Assembly: GCA_003202005.1 (NCBI GenBank)
Contig: QJJF01000001.1
Location: 155,099 to 219,098 of the forward strand
Reading direction: 5' to 3'
Source: Williamsia faeni
GTDB taxonomy: Bacteria > Actinomycetota > Actinomycetes > Mycobacteriales > Mycobacteriaceae
Length of the DNA: 64,000 bases
The notes beneath the pieces were generated by a model. It saw nothing but the letters and a program-made list of their open reading frames with translations, was not told where the DNA came from and did not search any database. Below, piece by piece: positions 30,750-39,343 of this stretch. Each line of letters opens with the position of its first letter. The first letter of the stretch is position 1. The translations under genes and the position numbers were made by a program.

Positions 30750-31289
30750 TTATTCGGCCGCTTCTGCGGGTGCGCCCGCGGCTTGCTTTTCTTGGAGTGC
30801 GGCCGCAAGACGCGCGATCTGCGAAGCGGGCTGAATGAACAGACCCGCGGCTTTTGCCAGGTTGCCCTTCATGGCACCGGCGAGCTTTGCAAGGAGTACC
30901 TCACGTGTTTCAAGATCGGCGATCGATTCGACCTCGGCCACAGACAGCGCGCGGCCGTCCATGAACCCGCCCTTGATGACGAGAGCCTTGTTGTCCTTGG
31001 CGAAGTTCTTGATCGCCTTGGCCGCCACAACCGGCTCACCTTCGATGAAGGCAATAGCGGTGGGGCCAGTGAACAGCTCGTCCAGACCGGTCACGCCCGC
31101 ATCAGCTGCGGCGCGCTTGACCAGGGTGTTCTTGGCGACGGAGTAGACGGCGCCGTCGCCGAGTGAACGACGCAGTTCAGAGATCTGCTTGACCGACAGG
31201 CCACGGTATTCCGTGACAACTGCTGCGGTGGCTCCCTTGAACTGCTCGGTGATCTCCGCAACTGCGGTGACCTTTTCGGTGTTTGCCAT
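30750..31289 (-). CDS. rplJ: 50S ribosomal protein L10
   Basis: A 179-residue L10 starting [20 protein letters not shown]; a long open frame upstream of 31289 is the untranslated leader. GAGGAGG lies 6 nt before the ATG. Landmarks are [18 protein letters not shown] and the Ala-rich C-terminal helix that binds L7/L12 dimers. L10 anchors the stalk to 23S rRNA and represses its own operon by binding the leader in related bacteria. Confidence 0.97.
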   Translation of the reverse strand: MANTEKVTAVAEITEQFKGATAAVVTEYRGLSVKQISELRRSLGDGAVYSVAKNTLVKRAAADAGVTGLDELFTGPTAIAFIEGEPVVAAKAIKNFAKDNKALVIKGGFMDGRALSVAEVESIADLETREVLLAKLAGAMKGNLAKAAGLFIQPASQIARLAAALQEKQAAGAPAEAAE

Positions 31290-31561
31290 ACTTCGCCTCC
31301 TCTCATGACGTGTCGGTTGGCACGTAGGAGCGCGATTTCCTCGAATGGCCGGGGGCCCCACCAACGACAAACGCCCCGGCACAGGGCACGGGGCGCACAC
31401 GAGCGAAGCGGCAAAATGCCACCTCACGGCGATACCTCGTTCTCCCTGCGTGGGCCGCCGACGTAAAGTCGGGCCTTCGGCCGATTCGCGACAAGCGCGC
31501 ACCGGTAACCAACGGTCTCTGGTTGAACTGACGTTCGCAGGCATATGACCCACGAACACCA
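31290..31561 (-). promoter_or_regulatory. rplJ mRNA leader (probable L10 leader autoregulatory RNA)
   Basis: A 272-nt untranslated region between the predicted transcription start and rplJ. It contains several stable hairpins, for example CGCCCCG with CGGGGCG at 31372-31395 and a TCGGGCC/GGCCGA stem near 31468-31483. Position and structure fit the L10 leader used for feedback by the L10-L7/L12 complex. The call rests on context and visible stems, not on a covariance model. Confidence 0.55.
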
Positions 31562-31568
31562 AGTGAAA

Positions 31569-31597
31569 ACAGTACATGTTGGGTCCCCCGGTCACAA
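31569..31597 (-). promoter_or_regulatory. Candidate rplJ promoter
   Basis: On the minus strand, -35 TTGTGA (31597-31592) and -10 TACTGT (31574-31569) are separated by 17 bp, a sigma70-type arrangement. The rest of 31600-31824 contains no supported gene; it should include the promoter of the divergent hydrolase gene. Confidence 0.55.
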
Positions 31598-31824
31598 ATC
31601 GGCCACATACAGGTCAATTTGTGAAGCCGGATCAACCTCACTGTGGAGACCGAACGCCCGCTCGGCTACATTGGTGCAACCAATCCAGTGTGAGACCGGT
31701 CACGAATACCGGGTAGCACTGGCCAGCAACACGATGGAGTGTTGCCGCGACCTGCAATCCCTGGGTCACCACCCTGGGTACTTGTCGGCTACGGCATCCC
31801 TCCCGGCAGTGGAGAGGGAGCGCC

Positions 31825-33753
31825 ATGGTCTATCAGTTGAGCTCGTACGATTCCGCGGTGAGGCGTGGGGTCAGCCGGACCGCTCCCACACTCCCCCTCG
31901 GAGATCCGACCGGCGGCGCGAATGGACGCTGGTGGCGCGAACTGGTCGACGGCGAGACCGAATTCACTTCGGTGTCGATCACCCGGGACGTTGATCTCGA
32001 GATGAGCGACGGAGTCCGGTTGCGGGCCACCCTCGTCCGGCCGGTCGACGCCTCCGGTGTTGTCGTCACCACTGCACTGCCCACAGTCGTCTCGATCAAT
32101 CCCTACAACCGCGCTGTGCTCGACCTCATCGATCAGGTCACCCATCACCTGCCGTTGCCACCGCTGTCCGGCGGCATCCTCGATGTTTTCGGCATCAACC
32201 GCAAGCTTGTCCAGAGCGGATACGTTCAGCTGGTCGTCGATGTTCGTGGCACCGGAGCTTCCCACGGCCGGTGGCAGATCCTCGGAGAGCGCGAACAGCG
32301 CGACTCGATCGAGGTCATCGACTGGGCCGTTGCCCAGGAGTGGTGCGACGGCAATGTCGGAATGACCGGATGGTCCTACTCGGCGATCAACTCGCTGCAG
32401 GCCGCGGGCAACGGGTCGCCGCACCTCAAGGCCGTTTTTGCGGTCGAAGGTTGCGAAGACATCGTCCGCGACATCTACATCACCGGTGGTGCGCCGTCGG
32501 CGTTCATCCCGATCTGGCTGGCCGGGGTGAACCTGCTCAAATGGCTTCCCAACCCGTCCACCGCATTCGGTGACCTGATGGGCACCAACGCGCTGAAATG
32601 GCTCAAGGACCGCCTGGCGTCCCCCGCGACCGAGATCGGCTCGCTGGCAACCGGATTCCTCACCGGCACCGATCCCCGGATGTACGACGATCCCTACTTC
32701 GACGAGCGCGACCCGAACATCGATCAGATCACCGCGCCCACCTTTGTATTCGGTGGTTGGCACGATCTGTTCGGACGCAGCGCAACTCGCATCTACAACC
32801 AATTGGACCTGCCGCCCGGCCAGAAGCAGCTGGTCATGGCCGACGGCTATCACATCGACGCCGGACTCGGATTCGGTAGACGGGTCTCACCGCCGCGGGT
32901 CGACGTCCTCGAGCGGGCCTGGTTCGACCGCTGGCTCAAGGGCATCGACAACGGGGTCGACGAGTACGGTCCGGTGACCCTGCAGCAGCAGGGCGGTTCC
33001 TGGACGTCGGGACAGTCGTTCCCGCGCAACGAATCCCGCGTACAGCGCCTCTACCTGTCAGCGGCAACCTCCGACACCTCGAAGCACAGCGTTCACGATG
33101 GCAGCCTGGGGAGCTCGGTCAACACCGATTCGCAGGCGTTGGCGGTCCGCCCGGACGCCCGGGGTCTGGTGTCACGGGACATGACTCAGGTGACCGCCGG
33201 CGCGACGCGGATCCTGGGCAAACGGTTCACCACAGACGCCCGGTTCCAGGAACGTGGGGCGTTGTCGTTCACCACGACCCCGGTGTCCGAGCCGGTCCAG
33301 ATCTCCGGATCGATCAACCTGCATCTGCGCACCACGTGTAAAGGAACCGACGCGCTGTGGGCGGTGACTCTCAATGATGTTGCGCCCGACGGAACCTCGA
33401 CGGTCCTGTCGAACGGAGCACTGACCTCGTCCAATCGCTCTCTCGATCCGGGGTTGTGCGAATACGCCGAGGACGGGTCGCTGCTCATGGCCCACCACCC
33501 ACTGAGCCACAAGCGCAAACTCAAGGTGACACCGGGCGTGCCGGTCGACCTCGACATCGACCTGGTCCCCACCGACGCCATCCTCGAGCCCGGACATCGA
33601 CTGCGCGTCGACGTGTACGCCGCGAGCCTGCCCCGCTTCCTGGCGGTCCTCCCCGACTTGATCAAAGCCGGATTCCGCACGCAGAAAATCGTTCTCGACC
33701 CGTTCCATCAGAGCTACCTGACCTTCCAGGCGGTCGGCACCCACGACTGGTAA
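31825..33753 (+). CDS. CocE/NonD (peptidase S15) family hydrolase
   Basis: A 642-residue X-Pro-dipeptidyl-peptidase/cocaine-esterase-type hydrolase. The nucleophile is Ser184 in GMTGWSYSA, preceded by VVDVRGTGASHGRW (oxyanion region). A candidate catalytic Asp lies in FGGWHDLF near residue 312 and the His in GYHIDAG near 345. The last 200 residues form the jelly-roll domain (VQISGSINLHLRTTC, GHRLRVDVYA). No signal peptide is evident, so it is probably cytosolic and hydrolyses an ester or acyl-amide. The stop is followed 4 bp later by a 21-bp tandem array. Confidence 0.88.
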   Translation: MVYQLSSYDSAVRRGVSRTAPTLPLGDPTGGANGRWWRELVDGETEFTSVSITRDVDLEMSDGVRLRATLVRPVDASGVVVTTALPTVVSINPYNRAVLDLIDQVTHHLPLPPLSGGILDVFGINRKLVQSGYVQLVVDVRGTGASHGRWQILGEREQRDSIEVIDWAVAQEWCDGNVGMTGWSYSAINSLQAAGNGSPHLKAVFAVEGCEDIVRDIYITGGAPSAFIPIWLAGVNLLKWLPNPSTAFGDLMGTNALKWLKDRLASPATEIGSLATGFLTGTDPRMYDDPYFDERDPNIDQITAPTFVFGGWHDLFGRSATRIYNQLDLPPGQKQLVMADGYHIDAGLGFGRRVSPPRVDVLERAWFDRWLKGIDNGVDEYGPVTLQQQGGSWTSGQSFPRNESRVQRLYLSAATSDTSKHSVHDGSLGSSVNTDSQALAVRPDARGLVSRDMTQVTAGATRILGKRFTTDARFQERGALSFTTTPVSEPVQISGSINLHLRTTCKGTDALWAVTLNDVAPDGTSTVLSNGALTSSNRSLDPGLCEYAEDGSLLMAHHPLSHKRKLKVTPGVPVDLDIDLVPTDAILEPGHRLRVDVYAASLPRFLAVLPDLIKAGFRTQKIVLDPFHQSYLTFQAVGTHDW

Positions 33754-33757
33754 CCCC

Positions 33758-33862
33758 GCCGTCGAGCGTGCCCAAACCACCGCCGACCGTGCCCAAAACA
33801 CCGCCGAGCGTGCCAAAGCGACCGCCGACCGGGCCCTTATCGCCGTCGACCGTGCCCATCAG
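33758..33862 (+). repeat. 21-bp tandem array H1 (five units)
   Basis: Five 21-bp units of the form ACCGCCGAcCGTGCCCaaaac. The array begins 4 bp after the hydrolase stop and ends over the stop codon of the convergent metallopeptidase gene. The unit matches arrays at 42245 and 59993. Since 21 is divisible by three every frame stays open, giving spurious heptad-repeat ORFs. Confidence 0.85.
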
Positions 33863-34374
33863 CCGACCCGAATCCCGCTGTCGCCGAAGGTGACCCGGTA
33901 AACCAGTGCCGCCTCGGGGCCGAGTACGAGACCGACCAGGTCGATCAGGGTGCCGGCGAAGCGCGGTCCGTGTTTGTCGAGCGCCGAACCGGGACTCAGG
34001 TGGTGGGCCAGCTCGTGCAGCACCACCAGTTCGCGCATGGCCCAACGTCCATGCGTCGCAACCGGAACGGCGATCACACCCGGACCACCACCGGGGTCGT
34101 ATTCGTAGTGCGCCTGGGTCTGCCCGCGACGGGTTCTCACGGTGACGGGTGTGCGGGCGCGCGCGAAACGGTCGGCCACGCTCTCCATACCGAGGACCCG
34201 GTCGACGTAATCGCGGACCGAGTCCACCGAACCGAACCTCGCCTCCGGCGGCAGGGTGACCGTGGTCCCGGCGATGGCGAGGACGTTTGCACCGCTTGCG
34301 GACCGTTCAAAAACATTGTGGACCAGACGTTCTGCCGCGTACAGCGCCGACCGCTGGCTGTCACGCTCGGTCAA
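33859..34374 (-). CDS. Putative zinc metallohydrolase (TIGR04338-like)
   Basis: About 171 residues. A zinc-protease-like HELAHHLS motif (about residue 120) follows WAMRELVVL; the N-terminal segment ERDSQRSALYAAERLVHNVF and the substrate-side GQTQAHYEYDPGGGPGVIAVP fit the small actinobacterial family TIGR04338. The start is uncertain: TTG 34374 gives the family-like N terminus, while GTG at 34413 or 34431 would add 13 or 19 residues and overlap the DUF2786 gene. It is coupled to or directly downstream of that gene, and the two often occur together in actinobacteria. Function unknown. Confidence 0.7.
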   Translation of the reverse strand: MTERDSQRSALYAAERLVHNVFERSASGANVLAIAGTTVTLPPEARFGSVDSVRDYVDRVLGMESVADRFARARTPVTVRTRRGQTQAHYEYDPGGGPGVIAVPVATHGRWAMRELVVLHELAHHLSPGSALDKHGPRFAGTLIDLVGLVLGPEAALVYRVTFGDSGIRVG

Positions 34375-34384
34375 CGGGACGCGC

Positions 34385-35206
34385 TCATGCCTCGAGTGCC
34401 CCGCGAGGGCCACCGAGTGCGATGTCTTCACCGAGACGGGCTCGCCGTCCGGCCCGATCGCCCGCCCGGCGTGCGCCCTCCGAATATCCGGCCGACGCAC
34501 TGTGCGAGCGCCACGTTCCCCGAGCGGTCGAGACCTCCCGATGGAAGTCCCGGACCTCGATCTCCTTGTTACGCAGCACCAATGCGGTCCCGGTGTCGGG
34601 ATTGCCGCCGTCCGCGGCGACAGCCTGCTCCCGCGCCTCGTCGCGCGCCTGAACCAGCCGCTTACCAATCCGCTCGGCAAAGGCCGACTGGAAGTTCAGG
34701 CGGGCCGTGATCGGCGACAACGGCTTCTCCTCGACAACCCGACGCGAGAACCGGCCTCTTCGCTGCGTGACAACGCGGGCGAACGTTTCGCCCTTGTAGT
34801 CCCCCGACTTCAGGTATCCGTCGCTGGCAGCGACCATCTGCACCACCAGCGAGCTGTACAACGCCTCGCAGGAGTCGATGTCGCCGGGGAATCCGTACGC
34901 GTAGACAAATGTCGAGTTGCTCGCGACGTCGCAGGTGATGTCGTTGGCGCGGGCAATCGCGACGAACAGCTGCACGTAGGTGCGCAGGCCGCGTTTGCCC
35001 GCCTCCCCGATTGCAATGTTGCGTTGTTCCGGGGCCACGCGCTGGTTGCCGTTGCCATGCGCGCGAGCGACGGCCAGGTCGATGGACGCCGCGGTCGCCA
35101 GCCGCTGGGCCGCCTGCATGAATGCCTGCGCCTCGTGTTCGTTGTCTGTGCCCTCGGCTTGGCGCAGCAGACCCGCGATCTTGGTCAGAAGTTTGTTGTC
35201 CTGCAC
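34385..35206 (-). CDS. DUF2786 domain protein
   Basis: A 273-residue protein whose N-terminal 40 residues (QDNKLLTKIAGLLRQAEGTD, NEHEAQAFMQAAQRLAT) are the DUF2786 signature. The middle (RTYVQLFVAIARANDITCDV, DIDSCEALYSSLVVQM) fits longer members found in actinobacteria. GTG 35206 was chosen because the domain begins there; upstream in-frame ATGs give a low-complexity extension. The C-terminal 45 residues are Arg/Ala/Gly-rich. It lies next to the metallohydrolase gene. Function unknown. Confidence 0.72.
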   Translation of the reverse strand: MQDNKLLTKIAGLLRQAEGTDNEHEAQAFMQAAQRLATAASIDLAVARAHGNGNQRVAPEQRNIAIGEAGKRGLRTYVQLFVAIARANDITCDVASNSTFVYAYGFPGDIDSCEALYSSLVVQMVAASDGYLKSGDYKGETFARVVTQRRGRFSRRVVEEKPLSPITARLNFQSAFAERIGKRLVQARDEAREQAVAADGGNPDTGTALVLRNKEIEVRDFHREVSTARGTWRSHSASAGYSEGARRAGDRAGRRARLGEDIALGGPRGALEA

Positions 35207-35318
35207 CCGACCAACCCTAGGCGTTGGCAGCGACCTCGCCATTTCACGTGGCCGCATTCTGTGGACCGCCGCCCTTCGTGTGGACAACCTCGATGACCAC
35301 CTGCACATCCGGCAGCGT

Positions 35319-35954
35319 TCAGCCGGTGAAGATTCCGGCGACAAGACTGATGGTGGTCGCAAGGATGACTGCACCGAAAACATAGGCGAGAAGGCAATGC
35401 CGCAGCGCAACAGCACGAATACGGGAGTCGGAGACAGAGGTGTCGGAGACCTGGTAGGTCATGCCGAGGTTGTAGCTGAAGTAGAAGAAGTCACGGTAGG
35501 CGGGCAACTCCTCGGAGTTGAAGTCGATACCGCCGGGTTTGCCGCGGTAGAAGAGGTGTGCGTAGCGCACGGCATACATCAAGTGCGGGCATGCCCATGC
35601 CCCGAACACCCCGGCGAGCGCCATTGTCGCCGGAAACCAGCCGGCCCCTCTGCCACCGTCGATGAGCAGCGCGACGATCCCAGCGAGCGCCGCGAGCGCG
35701 GCGCTCACCACGAGGAGTTCGTCGACGCTCGGCCGGAAGTCCTCACTCTGCACGGTGGATTTCGTTGCCGCAGCGTCCATCGGCCAGAGCGCCACCTAGC
35801 CGGCTACGACAAAGGCGGTGCCGGTGATCGCGATACCCACGAGTACACCGCGACCCCCATGGTCGGACAAGACACCGAAAAGCAGACCGCCGATCACCCC
35901 GATTGCCAGCGAGCCCGCCAACCGAGGAATGGCCGGTACCAGAATCGAACGCAT
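35319..35954 (-). pseudogene. DUF1345 membrane protein gene interrupted by an amber codon
   Basis: One continuous frame runs from ATG 35954 to 35319 (about 211 codons, the usual DUF1345 size) but is cut by TAG at 35798-35796. The reading is AFVVAG[17 protein letters not shown]; relatives have a hydrophobic/aromatic residue before the WPMD motif, so TGG to TAG is the simplest explanation. Downstream regions remain intact: [57 protein letters not shown] and a final membrane helix. The lack of further decay suggests a recent lesion, a sequencing error, or suppression. It is divergent from the tetR gene. Confidence 0.75.
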
Positions 35955-35994
35955 GGCACATTGTGGCTCACGAACGCAGCGACCACTCTTCGCC

Positions 35995-36018
35995 GTTAGG
36001 AAATTGTGATTTACTAAC
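35995..36018. promoter_or_regulatory. Operator candidate at the tetR start
   Basis: A 24-bp dyad, GTTAGGAAAT and ATTTACTAAC around TGTG, with one mismatch between arms. It ends 3 bp before the tetR ATG and leaves no Shine-Dalgarno sequence, so the tetR mRNA may be leaderless and autorepressed by occlusion of its promoter. Confidence 0.6.
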
Positions 36019-36021
36019 TCC

Positions 36022-36597
36022 ATGGCCCGACCCCGCCTAACCACCGACACCGCACTTCTCGACGCTGCCGCAGCGGTGCTCGCCCAAACCGGCTCGGCGG
36101 GCTTCACCCTCGAACTCGCTGGTCAACAGGCCGGGGTGTCGGCGGCAACGTTGGTCAAGCGCTTCGGATCCAAGCGCGGGTTGCTCATTGCCTCGTCGCA
36201 GCGCTGGATCGATTCCATCGACCCCGATCCCGGGTCATTGCCCGGCGAAACACCACTGGCGACGCTGCGCCGCCTGTCGGTGCGGTCATATACCGACCAT
36301 TCGCGTCCCGACGATGCCGCCAATCATGTGTCGTCGCTGGCTGCCGATCTCGGCGATCCCGAGCTGACGCGGCTGCTCGCGCTGGGCTGGCATCGCAAAC
36401 GCTCGCAGCTCGAACGCCTGATCAGCCGCGCTATCGACGCCGGCGAACTCCCCAACGCTCCCACTCCCGCCACCGCCGCACGAACGCTGTTCTCCCTCCT
36501 CGAGGGCAGCTTCCTGGGCTGGACGGTCGACCCGGACGGAGCACTCCTGTCGATCCTCGACACCGAGTTCGACAACCTCATCGCCTCTTGGACCTAG
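36022..36597 (+). CDS. TetR-family transcriptional regulator
   Basis: A 191-residue TetR-type repressor. The helix-turn-helix lies in residues 8-55 (LLDAAAAVLAQTGSAGFTLE, VSAATLVKRFGSKRGLL); the rest is an all-helical ligand domain with a conserved SLLEGSFLGWTVDP segment near the C terminus. A dyad operator adjoins the start codon. The DHFR-like gene follows after 12 bp, so it probably controls itself and that operon. Confidence 0.88.
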   Translation: MARPRLTTDTALLDAAAAVLAQTGSAGFTLELAGQQAGVSAATLVKRFGSKRGLLIASSQRWIDSIDPDPGSLPGETPLATLRRLSVRSYTDHSRPDDAANHVSSLAADLGDPELTRLLALGWHRKRSQLERLISRAIDAGELPNAPTPATAARTLFSLLEGSFLGWTVDPDGALLSILDTEFDNLIASWT

Positions 36598-36609
36598 AAG
36601 GGAAGCACC

Positions 36610-37161
36610 ATGACTTCGACCACCATCACCGGCGCAGTATTCATCGCCACCAGCGTCGACGGCTACATCGCCCGCGAGGACGGCGGCATCGACTGGCTGA
36701 CCAGACGCGATGACGACTTGAGTGAAACCGGCTACGACGACTTCGTCGCAACCATTGATGCAATTGCCATGGGGCGCAACACCTATGAAGTCGGTCTGAC
36801 ACTCGAGCCGTGGCCCTACACGGGGATGCGGGTCCTCGTGGTGAGTTCACAACTCGACCCCGACGCCGACGACCGCGTCACCGTGCACCGCAGCATCGAC
36901 GACCTCCTCGATGTGGCACAGAGCGAGGGCGCACAGCATCTGTATGTCGATGGCGGGCAGCTGATCACCAGTTTCTTGAATCGGGGACTCATCACCGAGC
37001 TCACCATCACGATGGTTCCCGTCATCCTCGGTTCGGGGTTGCCCCTGTTCGGGCTCATCAACGACGACATCTTCCTCGAGCACCAGCGAACCAAGACACT
37101 CAGCAAGGGCCTGGTCCAGTCCGTGTACCGCGTGAGCCCGGATGCCATGCTGGAAGGGTGA
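36610..37161 (+). CDS. Dihydrofolate-reductase-like (RibD C-terminal) protein
   Basis: A 183-residue protein with the RibD-C/DHFR fold: FIATSVDGYIAREDGGIDWL at the N terminus, AIAMGRNTYEVG at about 55-66, an NADPH-site region LVVSSQLDPDADDRV, and LYVDGGQLITSFLNRGLI near 115-132. Such proteins are NADPH-dependent reductases of uncertain substrate, distinct from FolA. AGAAGGGAAGC precedes the ATG. Part of the tetR operon; its stop overlaps the flavin reductase GTG (GTGA). Confidence 0.82.
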   Translation: MTSTTITGAVFIATSVDGYIAREDGGIDWLTRRDDDLSETGYDDFVATIDAIAMGRNTYEVGLTLEPWPYTGMRVLVVSSQLDPDADDRVTVHRSIDDLLDVAQSEGAQHLYVDGGQLITSFLNRGLITELTITMVPVILGSGLPLFGLINDDIFLEHQRTKTLSKGLVQSVYRVSPDAMLEG

Positions 37162-37778
37162 ATCGAGACCTGGACCCGAACGCCGCGCAGCGGACACTCT
37201 TCGACGAAAGCAACACCACCGCGGGAGGGTTCTACAAACTGCTCACCGCATCAGTGGTGCCTCGGCCGATCGCGTGGGTTTCCTCACGCAGCGCCGACGG
37301 CGTCGACAATCTGGCGCCGTTCAGCTTCTTCTCGGTCAGTTCGACGAATCCGCCGATCGTGCAGTTCACCACGGTGGGCGGCTTCAAGAACAGTTCCGAC
37401 AACGCCAGGGCCACCGGCCAGTTCGTCATCAACATCGCGACCGAGTCGATGATCGACCTGGTCAACGCCACGTCCGCCGGATTCGACGAGGATGTCAACG
37501 AGTTCGAGGCGGTGGGTGTGGCGTCCGAGCCGGCTGCGGTGGTCGACTGCCTACGGGTGAGGGACAGCCCGGTGTCCATCGAATGCGTTCTGCACCAGAT
37601 CATCGAGGTGGGGAACTCGCAGGTGGTGATGGGACGCGTCGTGGCGGTCAGTGTCGCCACCAGTGTCGCGGCCGCGGACGGACATCCCGATTTCGCCAAG
37701 CTGGCCCCGCTGGCCCGGCTCGGACGTACCGAGTGGGCCCTGCCCGGCGAGGTCGTCGAACGCGCCCGCCCTCGCTGA
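37158..37778 (+). CDS. Flavin reductase family protein
   Basis: A 206-residue flavin reductase-like FMN-binding protein: LTASVVPRPIAWVSSRSADG at about 27-46, NLAPFSFFSVSSTNPPIVQF at about 48-67, and a C-terminal FAKLAPLARLGRTEW. The start is GTG 37158, overlapping the upstream stop by 4 nt; it gives the expected family length. It may supply reduced flavin to a monooxygenase such as the luciferase-like enzyme at 41242, though that is 3.5 kb away. It ends directly before a perfect 20-bp palindrome. Confidence 0.82.
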   Translation: MNRDLDPNAAQRTLFDESNTTAGGFYKLLTASVVPRPIAWVSSRSADGVDNLAPFSFFSVSSTNPPIVQFTTVGGFKNSSDNARATGQFVINIATESMIDLVNATSAGFDEDVNEFEAVGVASEPAAVVDCLRVRDSPVSIECVLHQIIEVGNSQVVMGRVVAVSVATSVAAADGHPDFAKLAPLARLGRTEWALPGEVVERARPR

Positions 37779-37798
37779 CGTCAACCGATCGGTTGACG
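37779..37798. promoter_or_regulatory. Perfect 20-bp palindrome upstream of the carotenoid oxygenase
   Basis: CGTCAACCGATCGGTTGACG is a perfect dyad with no loop, which suits a repressor dimer better than a terminator. It begins one base after the flavin reductase stop and ends 57 bp before the oxygenase ATG. TetR-type binding is plausible; the regulator is not known. Confidence 0.6.
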
Positions 37799-37855
37799 CC
37801 GGCCGTCAACTGGTCGGGGGTGTCGGCGAGCAGGCGCGCCGCGAATGATCGTCCT

Positions 37856-39343
37856 ATGGCCCTGCAGACGTCGCACACCGGTTCCGATCACCCCTTCCTC
37901 ACCGGGAATTACGCACCCGTCAACCGCGAGCTCACCGAGTACGACCTCCCAGTGACGGGCACCATTCCCTGCCATCTCGACGGAAGGTATGTCCGGATCG
38001 GCCCGAATCCGATGGGCGCGGTGGACCCGGACCAGTACGAGTTGTTCCTCGGCGACGGCATGGTGCATGGGCTACGGATCTCCGACGGGCGTGCGCACTG
38101 GTACCGCAACCGCTGGGTCCGGTCGGCCGATGTGTCCCGGCGGCTCGGTGAACAGCGCGACACCAGCCGCCGCAGCGGGGGTGTGGACTTTGCTGCGAAC
38201 ACCTATGTGCTGCGGCATGCCGGGCGCACCCTCGCCTTGGCCGAGGGCGGCACCACCCCCTACGAACTCACCGACGAACTCGACACAGTCGGGCCGTTCG
38301 ATTTCTGCGGAACCCTGCGCGGCGGGTATACCGGGCATCCGAAGACCGATCCGGTGACCGGCGAGATGCACGCCATCGCTTACTCTCCCGTCTCCGGACC
38401 ATCGGTTCGGTACTCGGTGACCGGTCTGGACGGTCGGATCAGGCGAGTGGTCGACATCGATGTGCCCAACACGATGATGCACGACTTCGCACTGACGGAG
38501 AACAACGTCGTCATCTTCGATCTTCCAGTGGTGCTGGATCTTTCGGTGCTACACCCGTCTCGGCCATTTCGCATCGCCGGCCCGCTCGTCAACAGGTTCG
38601 CCCGCACTCACGCGATGCCCGCGCCGCTGGCCGGTCTGCTCGAATTCGGATCGAAGCGGGTCCGGCCCCACGTCGCCTGGCCGTATCGCTGGGATCCGAA
38701 GTACCAAGCCCGCTTCGGCGCGATGCCGCGCGGCGGCGGCGCCCACGATCTGCGCTGGTTCCCGATCGACCCCTGCTTTATTTATCACACGCTCAACGCC
38801 TACGAGGTGGGCAACACCATCGTCTTGGAGGCTCCGGCGCATCCCACCACCTACGATGGCAACTCGATGCCATTCAATGCCCCACCCACACTGGAGCGTT
38901 GGATCATCGACCTCGAGGCCGGGTCGGTACGAACTGAGCGGTTGGACGATCGCGGCCAGGAGTTTCCGCGGTTCGATGAACGAATCGCCGGCCGCAAACA
39001 CCGGTTCGGTTACACCGTCGGATTCGAAACAAACATGGTGGACAACGGCTATCAGTTGCAGGTGCTGTTCAAGCACGATTTCGTTCGGCAGACGACGCTG
39101 ACCGCCGACTTCGGTCCCCGAACGGTGCCCGGCGAGTTCGTCTTCGTGGCTTCGGCACCCGACTCCGGCGAAGACGACGGGGTGGTGATGGGCTTTGTCT
39201 ATGACGGGATGACCGACCGGAGCGATCTGGTCATCCTCGACGCCGCCACCCTCGAGCAGATCGCCCGGGTACACCTGCCGACCCGGATACCGAGCGGTTT
39301 TCATGGCAATTGGATTCCGACGGAGACTAAAGTCGACGCATGA
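37856..39343 (+). CDS. Carotenoid / apocarotenoid cleavage oxygenase family protein
   Basis: A 495-residue seven-bladed propeller oxygenase. The four iron-ligating histidines are recognisable: GYTGHPKTDP (about 155-164), MMHDFAL (about 205-211), PCFIYHTLNAYE (about 305-316) and GFHGNWIP near residue 484. HLDGRYVRIGPNP near the N terminus is a family hallmark. It would cleave a polyene or stilbene double bond with O2. ATG 37856 is chosen by family alignment. Its stop overlaps the sensor kinase ATG (ATGA), linking it to a two-component system. Mycobacterium tuberculosis has a family member beside mkl and rplL, so the neighbourhood is partly conserved. Confidence 0.9.
   Translation: MALQTSHTGSDHPFLTGNYAPVNRELTEYDLPVTGTIPCHLDGRYVRIGPNPMGAVDPDQYELFLGDGMVHGLRISDGRAHWYRNRWVRSADVSRRLGEQRDTSRRSGGVDFAANTYVLRHAGRTLALAEGGTTPYELTDELDTVGPFDFCGTLRGGYTGHPKTDPVTGEMHAIAYSPVSGPSVRYSVTGLDGRIRRVVDIDVPNTMMHDFALTENNVVIFDLPVVLDLSVLHPSRPFRIAGPLVNRFARTHAMPAPLAGLLEFGSKRVRPHVAWPYRWDPKYQARFGAMPRGGGAHDLRWFPIDPCFIYHTLNAYEVGNTIVLEAPAHPTTYDGNSMPFNAPPTLERWIIDLEAGSVRTERLDDRGQEFPRFDERIAGRKHRFGYTVGFETNMVDNGYQLQVLFKHDFVRQTTLTADFGPRTVPGEFVFVASAPDSGEDDGVVMGFVYDGMTDRSDLVILDAATLEQIARVHLPTRIPSGFHGNWIPTETKVDA

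Noticed and set aside
31290-31595. N-terminal extension of L10
   Set aside because: The open frame covers the structured leader; L10 homology and a strong ribosome binding site start at 31289.
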